In this document: positions 40,607 through 49,038 of the stretch, piece after piece
How positions within the stretch are numbered: the stretch's first letter is position 1
Layout: every line of letters starts with the position of its first letter
Source of the DNA: Candidatus Poseidoniaceae archaeon
GTDB lineage: Archaea > Thermoplasmatota > Poseidoniia > Poseidoniales > Poseidoniaceae
DNA length: 52,997 nt
Assembly: GCA_938030705.1 (NCBI GenBank)
Contig: CALHIR010000015.1
Span: 1-52,997, forward strand
Direction of reading: 5' to 3'
The notes under the pieces: model-generated
Databases searched by the model: none
What the model was told of the DNA's origin: nothing
Seen by the model: only the letters and a program-made list of their open reading frames with translations
Made by a program: the position numbers and the translations under genes

Positions 40607-41991
40607 TCAAAGAGTTGGTTGAGGAGCCATTCGGGGTTAAATTGCATCAGGTCGTCGTAGCCCTGCCCAATCCCGGCGAAGACGATGGGGCGGCCGGTCG
40701 CAAAGGCGATGGAAAGTCCCGCGCCGCCTTTGGCATCGGTATCCATCTTGGTCAGTACAGCCCCGTCAAATCGCATGATATCTTGGAACATCTGTGCTTG
40801 CTCAACGGCATCATTCCCTGCTAAAGAGTCGCCCACAAAGAGCGTGAGGTGAGGGTTCGTGACCTTTCTGACCTTGTTCAATTCGTTCATCAGGTTGGTC
40901 TTGTTTTGCATGCGACCGGCGGTGTCTACCAGCACGACGTCAATCCCTTTGGCTTTGGCCGAATCAATCGCGTCTCGAGCGATGGCCGCCGAGTCGCCCC
41001 CTCGTTGGCTGGAGATGCACCGAATGCCAAGTCGCTCACAATGCGATTCAAGTTGTTGAATGGCACCTGCCCTGAACGTATCACCGGCTGCTGCGATCAC
41101 CGTGCGGCCATTGTTGAGAAGGCGTTGAGCGATTTTTGCCGCCGTTGTGGTTTTCCCGGTCCCGTTCACGCCGACCAGCATGATGACGACGGGAACATCG
41201 CCTGCTTCGATAAACCCGTTAACGGAGGCATCAAAGTCCCAATACCCGGCTTCGAGCAAAGCCCGTAGGGCCCGCTTTAACGCCGCTTCCAGAACTTTGG
41301 AAAGGTCGGCTCCTCGGCGGAGTCGGGCCCCGACGAGGGCGTGTCGAAGGCTGTCGATGATGGCGCTGGAGGCTTGTTGGGAAATGTCCGATTCCAACAG
41401 CACCCACTCAAGTTCCTCGAGCAGATTTTCCAGCGCTTCGCCCGGTTTGATGATGCGCCCGCCTTCAGAAACGACACCGCCTCCAAGGTCAACCGCTATC
41501 GATTGGTCCCCGCCGAGTTGAATGGAGGCTGATTTGCTCGAGCCTTTTGGTGCCTGTTGAACATTGACCAGTTGGCGCCCCGTGGTGGTTCGCATCATGG
41601 ACAAGTCGACTTTCGACCCCTTTGGACGAGCCACGTCAACGGCACCGCGTTTTTTCATCGCCTTCTTGGCTTTCTCTTCACGGCGACGGCGTTCTTTTTC
41701 TTGACGCTCGAGGAGTTTTCGTTCTTTCTTGCTCAGCGGAACAGGCGCCATGGGTTCATCGTCGTCCCATGTTTCCCACTCTTCATCCTCGCTCTCCGCA
41801 ACGAGAGAAGGTTGAGGGGGTTCTTCATCCACGTCATCCCAGTCTTCCTCGTTCTCCTCGATCTGTGGGACGTCGGGTTGCTCGATCAACGCCTTGGCTT
41901 CCTCTGACGAGGCGTCGACTGAAAGGTCATCACCATCGGTCTCCTCTGCGACTTCATGAACGCGTTTTCGGAAACGGTCAAACAGCCCCAT
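40603..41991 (-). CDS. ftsY: FtsY, signal recognition particle receptor GTPase
   Basis: Receptor for SRP at the membrane in co-translational targeting. 462 aa from ATG 41991, 8 nt after the prefoldin stop, with GAGGG upstream. An acidic, Lys-rich N-terminal A region (about 1-130; includes RQEKERRRREEKAKKAMKKR) is followed by the NG domain: GVNGTGKTTTAAKIAQ (G1), AGDTFRAGAIQQLE, VLVDTAGRMQNKTNLMNEL (DTAGR), TKMDTDAKGGAGLSI (G4 TKMD), and GIGQGYDDLMQFNPEWLLNQLF at the end. The preceding prefoldin gene is its usual archaeal neighbour. Confidence 0.97.
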   Translation of the reverse strand: MGLFDRFRKRVHEVAEETDGDDLSVDASSEEAKALIEQPDVPQIEENEEDWDDVDEEPPQPSLVAESEDEEWETWDDDEPMAPVPLSKKERKLLERQEKERRRREEKAKKAMKKRGAVDVARPKGSKVDLSMMRTTTGRQLVNVQQAPKGSSKSASIQLGGDQSIAVDLGGGVVSEGGRIIKPGEALENLLEELEWVLLESDISQQASSAIIDSLRHALVGARLRRGADLSKVLEAALKRALRALLEAGYWDFDASVNGFIEAGDVPVVIMLVGVNGTGKTTTAAKIAQRLLNNGRTVIAAAGDTFRAGAIQQLESHCERLGIRCISSQRGGDSAAIARDAIDSAKAKGIDVVLVDTAGRMQNKTNLMNELNKVRKVTNPHLTLFVGDSLAGNDAVEQAQMFQDIMRFDGAVLTKMDTDAKGGAGLSIAFATGRPIVFAGIGQGYDDLMQFNPEWLLNQLFE

Positions 41992-41999
41992 CAAATCCC

Positions 42000-42563
42000 T
42001 CAGTCGTCCAATGTGAGATCTCCGCCAAACATCCCACGTTTCCGAGGTCGTCGTGGAGCGGATTCGGATGAAGGGTGCTCGGAAACTTCGACCTCGGTGG
42101 AAGATTCGGGGGGCAAAGGTTCTGCTTCAGCTTGCTGTTTCAGCGTTTCAGCAAGCCGGTTGAAGGCCTGAGCGGCCTGTCCGAGCGAAGTCTCGGTTTG
42201 GTCGGATTGCTGTTTCAATTCATCTCGGAGCCTTTGGATGTCATCCCTACGTTGGTTGGTGATGGTGCGGGCATCGCCCCAGGGGCGTTCGCCAAAGACG
42301 CCCGAACCGAGGTCTACCAACGCAACGCCTTCGTCAACTCCGGCGTGACGGTAAGGAAGACTGATGCCCGACCCGATGGGGAGGTGTGTAGAGATGCTTG
42401 TCCCTTGGCCGTGGCCAAGAAGGGCTTCCAGAACCGCGTCGGTGATGGAATGCTCTGCGAGCACGGTGTCCACCTGTTCGATACGGAGGTTAATTTCATC
42501 CAGGCGTTTGCGGAGCACCTCGACTTCTTGCGCGAGGCGTTGAAGTTGGGCCCTGTCAACCAT
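42000..42563 (-). CDS. pfdA: Prefoldin subunit alpha
   Basis: 187 aa; the conserved part is about 1-145. Prefoldin alpha has two long coiled-coil helices joined by a beta hairpin: the first helix is LQRLAQEVEVLRKRLDEINL, the hairpin is TSISTHLPIGSGISLPYRHA, and the second helix is TITNQRRDDIQRLRDELKQQ. The hairpin end GVALVDLGSGVFGERPWGDA fits the family. A 45-residue acidic, Pro-rich tail is extra. Prefoldin captures unfolded proteins and hands them to the thermosome. It heads the pfdA-ftsY pair conserved in archaea, with L18Ae normally upstream. Confidence 0.92.
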   Translation of the reverse strand: MVDRAQLQRLAQEVEVLRKRLDEINLRIEQVDTVLAEHSITDAVLEALLGHGQGTSISTHLPIGSGISLPYRHAGVDEGVALVDLGSGVFGERPWGDARTITNQRRDDIQRLRDELKQQSDQTETSLGQAAQAFNRLAETLKQQAEAEPLPPESSTEVEVSEHPSSESAPRRPRKRGMFGGDLTLDD

Positions 42564-42637
42564 GTCCGTCGTCCATCGCAGTTGCTTGGGGTTGAAGAAG
42601 CCCCCGCTAAGGTCTTTTCAAACGGAAAGAGAAAGAA

Positions 42638-43027
42638 ATGATGGATGGAGGGGATGAGGTTTTATTTTTAGAAACAGTTCGTCGCTTCATGCACACGGAA
42701 ACCGAGGAAGTATGCGACCCAACCTATGCCAAGGTGGATGGTGTCTTGGGCCTCATCACGAAATCAAAGTCGCTTCATATCTTGATGGTCATTGAAAGGG
42801 CGGGGCGGCCACTTCGATTTTCTGAAATCAAGAACCGCGTCAGCGCCTCTTCCACCACCGCCTCAAGGCGTATCAACGAATTGGAAAGCAGTGGCCTTTT
42901 GACACGTTTGCTCAACCCATCATCGCTTCATACCAATCTCTACACGTTGAGCGAGGATGGTCGTGGTCTCAGTCCCATCATGCAATCTCTTTTTGACTGG
43001 GCCAAAGACTGGCAAAATGATGGTTGA
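42638..43027 (+). CDS. HxlR/MarR-like winged-helix regulator
   Basis: 129 aa. The central winged helix has SKSLHILMVIERAGRPLRFS, the recognition segment SASSTTASRRINELESSGLL and the wing TNLYTLSEDGRG, the order used by HxlR-type regulators. About 40 N-terminal residues precede it (FLETVRRFMHTETEEVCDPT). The ATG at 42638 is followed by a second ATG; either is possible. It diverges from pfdA and stands on the strand opposite to the conserved L18Ae-pfdA-ftsY set. Target unknown. Confidence 0.75.
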   Translation: MMDGGDEVLFLETVRRFMHTETEEVCDPTYAKVDGVLGLITKSKSLHILMVIERAGRPLRFSEIKNRVSASSTTASRRINELESSGLLTRLLNPSSLHTNLYTLSEDGRGLSPIMQSLFDWAKDWQNDG

Positions 43028-43063
43028 TTTGCTCAACGAGTGAGCATCAAAGGGTGGAGAGGT

Positions 43064-43336
43064 TTACTCTTCCTCTGCAACGGGTCCGATCGGGCCGCCT
43101 TTGGCAGCAATTTCTTCGCGGAAGACATGCATGATGGTCGGTTCGGTGGATGTGCGCGGATCAATTTCCCCAACACTTTCGATGTTGATCTTCCGGCGCA
43201 TAATGCGGTGGCGAGACCCGAGGGTCGAATACACCTTTTCGGTCGCTACATCAGCATTTTCTGCTGGGACATCGTAGGAAAAGTGCTGTCGCTGGCTGCC
43301 GAAGGGCGCGGTTCCAGATACTCGGTAGGCCTTCAT
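43064..43336 (-). CDS. rpl18a: Ribosomal protein L18Ae (LX / L20a)
   Basis: 90 aa from the ATG at 43336 (MKAYRVSGTAPFG). Conserved features of the archaeal and eukaryotic L18Ae family are the N-terminal KAYRVSGT, EKVYSTLGSRHRIMRRKINI and the following IESVGEI. It is part of the large ribosomal subunit. A TTTAAG box at 43362-43367 sits about 26 nt upstream and makes a leaderless start at 43336 likely; an in-frame ATG at 43360 would lie on the TATA box and is rejected. The C-terminus is Pro/Glu-rich. Confidence 0.9.
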   Translation of the reverse strand: MKAYRVSGTAPFGSQRQHFSYDVPAENADVATEKVYSTLGSRHRIMRRKINIESVGEIDPRTSTEPTIMHVFREEIAAKGGPIGPVAEEE

Positions 43337-43361
43337 CGGGCCATCCGACCTGCCTTCCATC

Positions 43362-43367
43362 CTTAAA
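43362..43367 (-). promoter_or_regulatory. TATA box for rpl18a
   Basis: TTTAAG on the minus strand is about 26 nt upstream of the ATG at 43336, matching archaeal TATA spacing for a leaderless transcript. Confidence 0.5.
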
Positions 43368-43435
43368 CGCGCTGGCGCGCCATCGGCCTCTCAACCAACC
43401 GATAGATTGAGACAAAAAGGACGCTTGGTCTGTTC

Positions 43436-46400
43436 ATGCGAGCAGGTGCATGGCTGGTGATGCTGCTGCTTGCCCCCCTTGCCTCCGGATGGTCATTTGA
43501 ACAAAGTGAACCGAGGGACGGTGAGAACTTCCACGCCGGGGAACACCTCTTGGTTCTCCAAGACGGTGTATGGACGACTGAGGCGTGGAAGGCGTTGTTA
43601 TCACAGGGCGTTCAGCCGCTGAGAAGTGTTCGCTCCGATGCGCTGCTCGTTTGGTCGGACGAGCGAACATCATGGCCCGAGGGCGTTGATGTGGAGCCGA
43701 TGGAAACCGCATCGTGGCGTTCCTCGCTCACGCAAGAAGCGGCCGTTCCGTCGGCCTTTAGGGTGCTTTTTGAGCCAAGATTGCCATCCGATGTCGTAGA
43801 GAGCATCTTGGAGCTGATGGCGTTTTCTGGTACGCAGGTGCTCTCATCGTCTCTTGATGTGCGGGGTAACCTCCCTGCCTCGACGACCGTTTACATCCAC
43901 GATACCAGCGCTCTTGACCTCCTGTTAACCTTGGACGGTGTGTTGTGGATTGAGCCCGTTCTTTCAACCCAGGCCCGAAACGGTCAAGCCGCTTCGTTAA
44001 TGGAAAACGGGGCATTGAATCATCACCCCTTTTGGGAACTTGGTTTGAACGGGTCGGGCGTGGTGGTCGGCGTGGCCGATAGCGGGATTGACGCCGACCA
44101 TGCTTGCTTCAGAAACGCTACCGATACGATGGCAGTGCATGCTGAATCAGGTGCGGACTATCCTGCCGTGGGTGTCTTTGGTGAGGACCATCGAAAAATC
44201 AAGGTCCTCAACACCAGTATTGACGGCAACGATACCCCCGGGCACAGCGATTATCGCCACGGCACTCATGTCATCGGTTCGTTGGCATGCCATGATGTGT
44301 TCAGCGACCGTGAAGGGCGTGAACCCACCAACGGCTCCACGTTGGCCTACGCCTCAACCTTGGTGATTCAGGACATCGTCTCAGACGATGGTTGGTCGCC
44401 CCCTGAGGTTGATCGTTTGTTGTGGGAGGCCAGCCAAAACGGCGCCATGCTTCATACCAACTCGTGGGGGGACGACACAACCGAATACACCGAGCGGACG
44501 GGTCGGTTTGATGCCTATGCAAGAGCCATGCCGTGGTCGTTGGCGTTCATCGCCCCAGGAAACAGCGGTGAAGGGGTGTTGGAGCCTGCGAACGGCCGAA
44601 ACGTGGTCGCCGTGAGTGCCACCACCAAATCCATCGAGGGAGAACGTTGGGGCTCGACCGCATACGGACCCACCGAGGCAGAGACGGACGGCATTTTTTT
44701 GCTCGCGCCCGGTGCCAACATCCAATCCGCTGCCGCCGATGGGTTTTGGAACAGCAACAACGGAAATCTTCGCCCCTCATCGGGCACGAGCATGGCCACG
44801 CCCCACGCTACCGGAGCCGCTGCTATCGTACAGCAGCTTTTCGAGCAAGGTTGGATTGTTCCTGCCTACGCCCCACTCCAATCAACGCCTCTTGAGATGC
44901 TTCAACCAACTTGGGCAGAGGATACTGAGGTGGATTCTTTGTTGCTTGGCACCGGCTTTTCGCCGTCAAATTCCCTGATGCGGGCCTCGCTAGCAATGGC
45001 CACTTCACCACTTCCCGATACCGTTAGGAACGGAGGTGATGGCGGCAACGACCTGCACAACCCCTACGATGGTTGGGGTGTTCTCAATTTGAGCCGTTTG
45101 TTCAGTCCTTCGGCTTTGACCGAAGGAGGCTCACCCTCGAACGATACTTGGATTCACGACAGTTATCGACTCAGCGACGGGACGGTTGCGGAATGGTTTA
45201 CTGAACACGGCGGGAACACGGGTAATCTCTCCGGAATGGACGAACATGAATGGGGCGGAGCGGGGAGTATGGGCCCGTTCCTACGGACAGGTGAGGTGTT
45301 TACACAACGCCTCACTCCGCTGTACGGCCAAGATGTTCGTGTTCGGATGGCCTTCCCCGCTCAACCTGAACCGGCCATGGTGGATGATTTACAGTTGAAA
45401 GTTCGCCTTGAAGACGGAACGGTGCTCTTGCCCGACCGACTCCAAGGTGATGGGGCGCCTACCAAATTCTACCCTGAGGCAGTTGACACCAACGATACCT
45501 CGGCATTCCCCCCGTCCAACGAAACCGTGTTTGGCATTGACCTCCCCTGGTCCGTTCTCAACGGTTCATCCCACATCGATATCGACGTCGTGGCCCGTTT
45601 CGTTCAACCCGGCGGGGTAAGCGGCGGTGTGGGTTTGGACGGAGATGCCGTGGGTTTTGCCCTGGTCGTGAAAGGCGTTGACCGGGATTCTGCCGACCAT
45701 CTTGACGATGATGGGGATGGAGTCTCGAACATTGAAGACGCTTGTCCATCCGAAAACGCCAGTCTGGATGACCAAAACGGGGATGGATGTTTGGACGATG
45801 ACGATGGTGATGGAGTGGTCAACATTGCGGATGCTTGTCCTCAAGTAGCGGCTCTCGGGTTTGATGAAGATGAGGACGGTTGCCTCGACGACTCGGACGA
45901 TGATGGCGTGACGGATGACATGGATCTCTGCTCAACACCCGACGTATCATGGCCGGTGATGGAGAACGGTTGCTACCCGACCGACCAATCGCCGACGTTG
46001 GTGATGATTGATGCCCCTGAATCGGGCTCTCGGCTCGATGGGGAAATTTTCGTGCAGTGGAACATCAGTGACGCCGATGGGGACGGGTATGAACTTGAGG
46101 TGGTGTTCCAGTCGCAGCAAGCCCCCGACATCACGTTGTTGGGTTGCTCAAACAGCTCCAATCAACCGGGCCTGGGTCAGTGCAACTGGACCCTGCCTGA
46201 TGACTTCCCTCCGTTCTACCAGCGAGGAGAATATTACAGCCTCTACCTCGAATTGAAAACAACCAACGCCTCACCGGCAGCCAACCTATCCCCCCTTCGA
46301 TTGAACGTGAGCGAAGACCTCGAAATTCCGATGTTGGATGAGCCCCCCGCCAATAACGAGACGGGGGAATTTTCTCGCACCATCGTGTACGGGTTGGTCG

Positions 46401-46516
46401 CCTTGGGTTGGTTTGGGGTGTTGGCAGGAGCTTTGATGGCGAGGTGGCGACGAACACCCCGTCCCGAGGAGGAGGGGGCCGGGGGTCATCCGCCGCCGTC
46501 CTGGCGAGACCGTTAA
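43436..46516 (+). CDS. Subtilisin-like serine protease with calcium repeats and C-terminal membrane anchor
   Basis: 1026 aa. Signal peptide (about 1-18), a propeptide-like region (about 20-170), then an S8 protease domain with the catalytic Asp in VVVGVADSGIDADHACF, His in YRHGTHVIGSLA and Ser in SSGTSMATPHATGAAAIVQQ. A beta-rich P-domain-like region and a linker follow. Residues about 757-830 hold three thrombospondin type 3-like calcium repeats (DDDGDGVSNIEDACP, DDDGDGVVNIADACP, DDDGVTDDMDLCS), then an Ig-like segment, a membrane span (IVYGLVALGWFGVLAGALMA) and a basic cytoplasmic tail. It probably degrades extracellular protein as a cell-bound enzyme, which suits a protein-consuming planktonic heterotroph. 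Confidence 0.92.
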   Translation: MRAGAWLVMLLLAPLASGWSFEQSEPRDGENFHAGEHLLVLQDGVWTTEAWKALLSQGVQPLRSVRSDALLVWSDERTSWPEGVDVEPMETASWRSSLTQEAAVPSAFRVLFEPRLPSDVVESILELMAFSGTQVLSSSLDVRGNLPASTTVYIHDTSALDLLLTLDGVLWIEPVLSTQARNGQAASLMENGALNHHPFWELGLNGSGVVVGVADSGIDADHACFRNATDTMAVHAESGADYPAVGVFGEDHRKIKVLNTSIDGNDTPGHSDYRHGTHVIGSLACHDVFSDREGREPTNGSTLAYASTLVIQDIVSDDGWSPPEVDRLLWEASQNGAMLHTNSWGDDTTEYTERTGRFDAYARAMPWSLAFIAPGNSGEGVLEPANGRNVVAVSATTKSIEGERWGSTAYGPTEAETDGIFLLAPGANIQSAAADGFWNSNNGNLRPSSGTSMATPHATGAAAIVQQLFEQGWIVPAYAPLQSTPLEMLQPTWAEDTEVDSLLLGTGFSPSNSLMRASLAMATSPLPDTVRNGGDGGNDLHNPYDGWGVLNLSRLFSPSALTEGGSPSNDTWIHDSYRLSDGTVAEWFTEHGGNTGNLSGMDEHEWGGAGSMGPFLRTGEVFTQRLTPLYGQDVRVRMAFPAQPEPAMVDDLQLKVRLEDGTVLLPDRLQGDGAPTKFYPEAVDTNDTSAFPPSNETVFGIDLPWSVLNGSSHIDIDVVARFVQPGGVSGGVGLDGDAVGFALVVKGVDRDSADHLDDDGDGVSNIEDACPSENASLDDQNGDGCLDDDDGDGVVNIADACPQVAALGFDEDEDGCLDDSDDDGVTDDMDLCSTPDVSWPVMENGCYPTDQSPTLVMIDAPESGSRLDGEIFVQWNISDADGDGYELEVVFQSQQAPDITLLGCSNSSNQPGLGQCNWTLPDDFPPFYQRGEYYSLYLELKTTNASPAANLSPLRLNVSEDLEIPMLDEPPANNETGEFSRTIVYGLVALGWFGVLAGALMARWRRTPRPEEEGAGGHPPPSWRDR

Positions 46517-46668
46517 AATGAAGAGATGGAAAGTCATCTACTCCAAAAACGAAAGGCTGCGCTCCATTTTCTTGAGCCCCCCCAGAATTGTCTTCCAAAA
46601 ACACAAGGTGAACCTTGAAGTTCAGTGCCATGCTCGGTAAACCATCCCAAGTGGGAAGGTGAAGAAAA

Positions 46669-47673
46669 ATGAGCGACCGCCTATATGTTGGAATTGACCT
46701 TGGAACCTACCAATCAACCATCGCCTCAAGCGCTGGTAAATTGCATACGATTGAAACGGTCGTTGGCCGCCCGAAGGACCCAGTCGCCCGAAACTTCCTC
46801 GGTCGAGATGTGCTCTTCGGTGAAGATGCCCTGAAAAACAAGCTTGCTTGTAACCTCTACCGACCCATGGCGGCTGGTGTCACCCAAGACGACGAAGCCA
46901 ACTTGGCCGCTGCCAAAGCGTTTGTCTCCCACCTGCTCGAAACCGTCGATCCAGAAGAGTTCGACGAAGTGCTCGGCGTCATCTGTTCCCCAAGCCACGT
47001 TTCATTCACGGACAAATCCAACCTCGTAGCTACCCTCCGAGGTCAAGTCAACGCCATCATGGTCGTGACCGAGCCCTTCGCCACCGCCTACGGCATTGAC
47101 GAGATTGCTGGTTCTATTGTCGTGGACATTGGCGCAGGCACCACCGATATTGCACGCGTTTACGGAACCTTCCCGACCGATGAAGACCAAGTGACCATCA
47201 CTGAAGCAGGCGATTGGTTGGACCTTCAATTGATGGAACTCATCAGGAAGAAGTACACCGGCGCCCAGGTGACCAAGGACATGGTCCGAAAGTGGAAGGA
47301 AGCGTCTTCCTATGTCGGCGGAGATGCACACGAAGTGACCGTTGAGTTATCCGTTGACGGAAAGCGACAAGTGGTCGACATTGGAGATTTGATTTTGGAA
47401 GCCTGTGAACTCATCATCCCAAAAATTGGCAACGCCATCAAGCGTAACGTCGCTGGAGCCGACCCAGAGTACCAACAGATTCTCCGCAACAACATCATCC
47501 TTTCAGGCGGAGGTTCGCTGATTGAAGGCATCGCTGACCGCCTGGCCAGTGAGATCTCCGACATTGGCGATGTTCGTGTTTGGTGCGTCGAGGACCCCAT
47601 CAACTCGGTCGCTACTGGCGCACTCAAACTCGCCAGTGAAATGCCCGACGACATGTACACCTCTATCAACTGA
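46669..47673 (+). CDS. Actin-like ATPase, MamK/MreB group
   Basis: 334 aa. All actin-fold nucleotide motifs are seen: phosphate-1 IDLGTYQSTIAS (9-20), connect-1 with Glu135 (TEPFATAYGID), phosphate-2 VVDIGAGTTDIARV (151-164) and adenosine ILSGGGSLIEGIADR (277-291). The VVGRPKDPVA segment and the overall length are closer to bacterial MamK and MreB than to eukaryotic or crenarchaeal actins. Such proteins form ATP-dependent filaments; MamK aligns magnetosomes and MreB sets cell shape. The ribosome site AAGGTGA lies just before the ATG. The coiled-coil gene 80 nt downstream is a likely partner. The protein lacks the MreB amphipathic N-terminal helix, so membrane contact would need another protein. 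Confidence 0.9.
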   Translation: MSDRLYVGIDLGTYQSTIASSAGKLHTIETVVGRPKDPVARNFLGRDVLFGEDALKNKLACNLYRPMAAGVTQDDEANLAAAKAFVSHLLETVDPEEFDEVLGVICSPSHVSFTDKSNLVATLRGQVNAIMVVTEPFATAYGIDEIAGSIVVDIGAGTTDIARVYGTFPTDEDQVTITEAGDWLDLQLMELIRKKYTGAQVTKDMVRKWKEASSYVGGDAHEVTVELSVDGKRQVVDIGDLILEACELIIPKIGNAIKRNVAGADPEYQQILRNNIILSGGGSLIEGIADRLASEISDIGDVRVWCVEDPINSVATGALKLASEMPDDMYTSIN

Positions 47674-47682
47674 GACGGCTGG

Positions 47683-47719
47683 AAGAGAAGGGTAGCAAAT
47701 ACCCGCTTTCTCGCCTCTT
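47683..47719 (+). terminator. Nested hairpin between the actin-like and coiled-coil genes
   Basis: GGGTA and TACCC (47690-47694, 47700-47704) pair around GCAAA, with AGAA/TTCT outside and a further AAGAG/CTCTT pairing. It begins 10 nt after the actin-like stop. A U tract is lacking, so it may be a weak terminator or a processing/stability hairpin that sets unequal expression of the two genes. Confidence 0.35.
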
Positions 47720-47753
47720 GACCTTGGGAAGGTTCAAGTGTGGTAAATCTGCG

Positions 47754-49037
47754 ATGCGTTGCCGTATGGCTGTAGAGAGTTCGTCACCCGGTGGCATCCG
47801 ACGTGTTGGTTCATCCTCAAACGATGAACAAGCCGCCCTTGAAGGGATGCTCAAGGGCTACCCCGTTGAACAACTCGTTGAGGAAGTCCTGGTCGCTTGG
47901 GACGAGTTGGGCAAACGAAACGATGAGTTGGTCGCTGTCAAGCAACGCCTACGGGTGGTCGAACTCGATTTAGCTGAACGTCAAGACAACATTGCTCCTG
48001 AAGTCGCCCGTCTTGCTGAAGCCGAGCAGACCCTAAAGGAAAACGAAGCCCAAATCATCCACCTTGAACGATTACTCGCTGATGCTCGGGATGAGTTGGC
48101 GTCGCAGCAATCTTCCCTTTCCCAGCAAGAACGTACCTCTATGGAACTTGAACTTGACCAATTGCGCACACTGACCACCGAACAAGACGAGGTCATCGGC
48201 GAAATGGAAGGACGTATTTCTCAAATGGTCGAGGCTTTGGAAAAGGCCGCCGATGCTGGACTGACTTCGGTGACGGCCGAAGAAGTTCGATTGCTCAAAC
48301 AGCAGGTGGACGAACGGCAACGCCAACTCGATGTCGAAAAGGCGGCTTCGGAAGCCCTTGAAGAAGAGCGCCAGCGCCTGCGTGATATCGCCGACCGATT
48401 GCGAGGTCTGCTCGATGCACGCGACCGGCGGCTGGCCGAACTTGAAGAGCAATTGGAACGCGTGATGCAAGGGCCGCGTTCGGTCTCGGCTGAACACGAT
48501 TATCTGGTTGAGCAGATTGAGGAATTGAAGCGCCGTCTCTTGGAGCGAAACCGAGAATATGAATCCCTGCGACGACGTGAACGCCGCCTGCACAACGACG
48601 TGTTTGAACGCGATGAGCGCATCCAACAAATGACCCTCACGATGACGGATCTCGAAGCCGCACTGCAAGACCGAACCGCTGAACTACGAGAGTTAGAAAG
48701 CCAGCGAACCTCCATGGAACACGAACTTCACTCCGCCCGTCGGAGTGAACGTACTCGAGAGGTCGTGGGTCGTGTCTTTGCCGATTCCCTCTCCCTCGTC
48801 CGCAGCCACGAAAGTCGGGAACTCAAGCGTGAACTGTATGCCAACGCCCCCGATGTAGAGCGTACCATCAAAGCACCAACTTCCGAAGACATGGCAAAGC
48901 TTGCAGAAGGTGAAGAGATGGTGCTCGAAACCGAGGAGACCGAATTGGACCCGGGCATGGAAGTTGAGGGCGTTCGACCGCCTTCCCCCGGTGGCACCGG
49001 AGACCCGGTTGTTTTCGAAGACGAAGACGAAGTCTGA
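47754..49037 (+). CDS. Long coiled-coil protein downstream of the actin-like gene
   Basis: 427 aa from the ATG at 47754; ATG at 47766 and an upstream TTG are alternatives. A short N-terminal domain (EQAALEGMLKGYPVEQLVEE) is followed by about 300 residues of continuous heptad-rich coiled coil (VKQRLRVVELDLAERQDNIA; DELASQQSSLSQQERTSMEL; ERQRQLDVEK-type segments; LEEERQRLRDIADRLRGLLD) and an acidic, Pro/Gly-rich C-terminus. There is no membrane span or signal peptide. I see no homology to a known family. Its position after the actin-like gene suggests a filament-binding or cross-linking partner, an inference from context. Confidence 0.75.
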   Translation: MRCRMAVESSSPGGIRRVGSSSNDEQAALEGMLKGYPVEQLVEEVLVAWDELGKRNDELVAVKQRLRVVELDLAERQDNIAPEVARLAEAEQTLKENEAQIIHLERLLADARDELASQQSSLSQQERTSMELELDQLRTLTTEQDEVIGEMEGRISQMVEALEKAADAGLTSVTAEEVRLLKQQVDERQRQLDVEKAASEALEEERQRLRDIADRLRGLLDARDRRLAELEEQLERVMQGPRSVSAEHDYLVEQIEELKRRLLERNREYESLRRRERRLHNDVFERDERIQQMTLTMTDLEAALQDRTAELRELESQRTSMEHELHSARRSERTREVVGRVFADSLSLVRSHESRELKRELYANAPDVERTIKAPTSEDMAKLAEGEEMVLETEETELDPGMEVEGVRPPSPGGTGDPVVFEDEDEV

Positions 49038-49038
49038 T

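Noticed and set aside
46518-46640. 40-codon plus-strand frame (basic peptide) between the protease and the actin-like gene
   Set aside because: It starts two bases after the protease stop with no ribosome site, composition is not distinctive, and the region more likely holds the promoter and leader of the actin-like gene.
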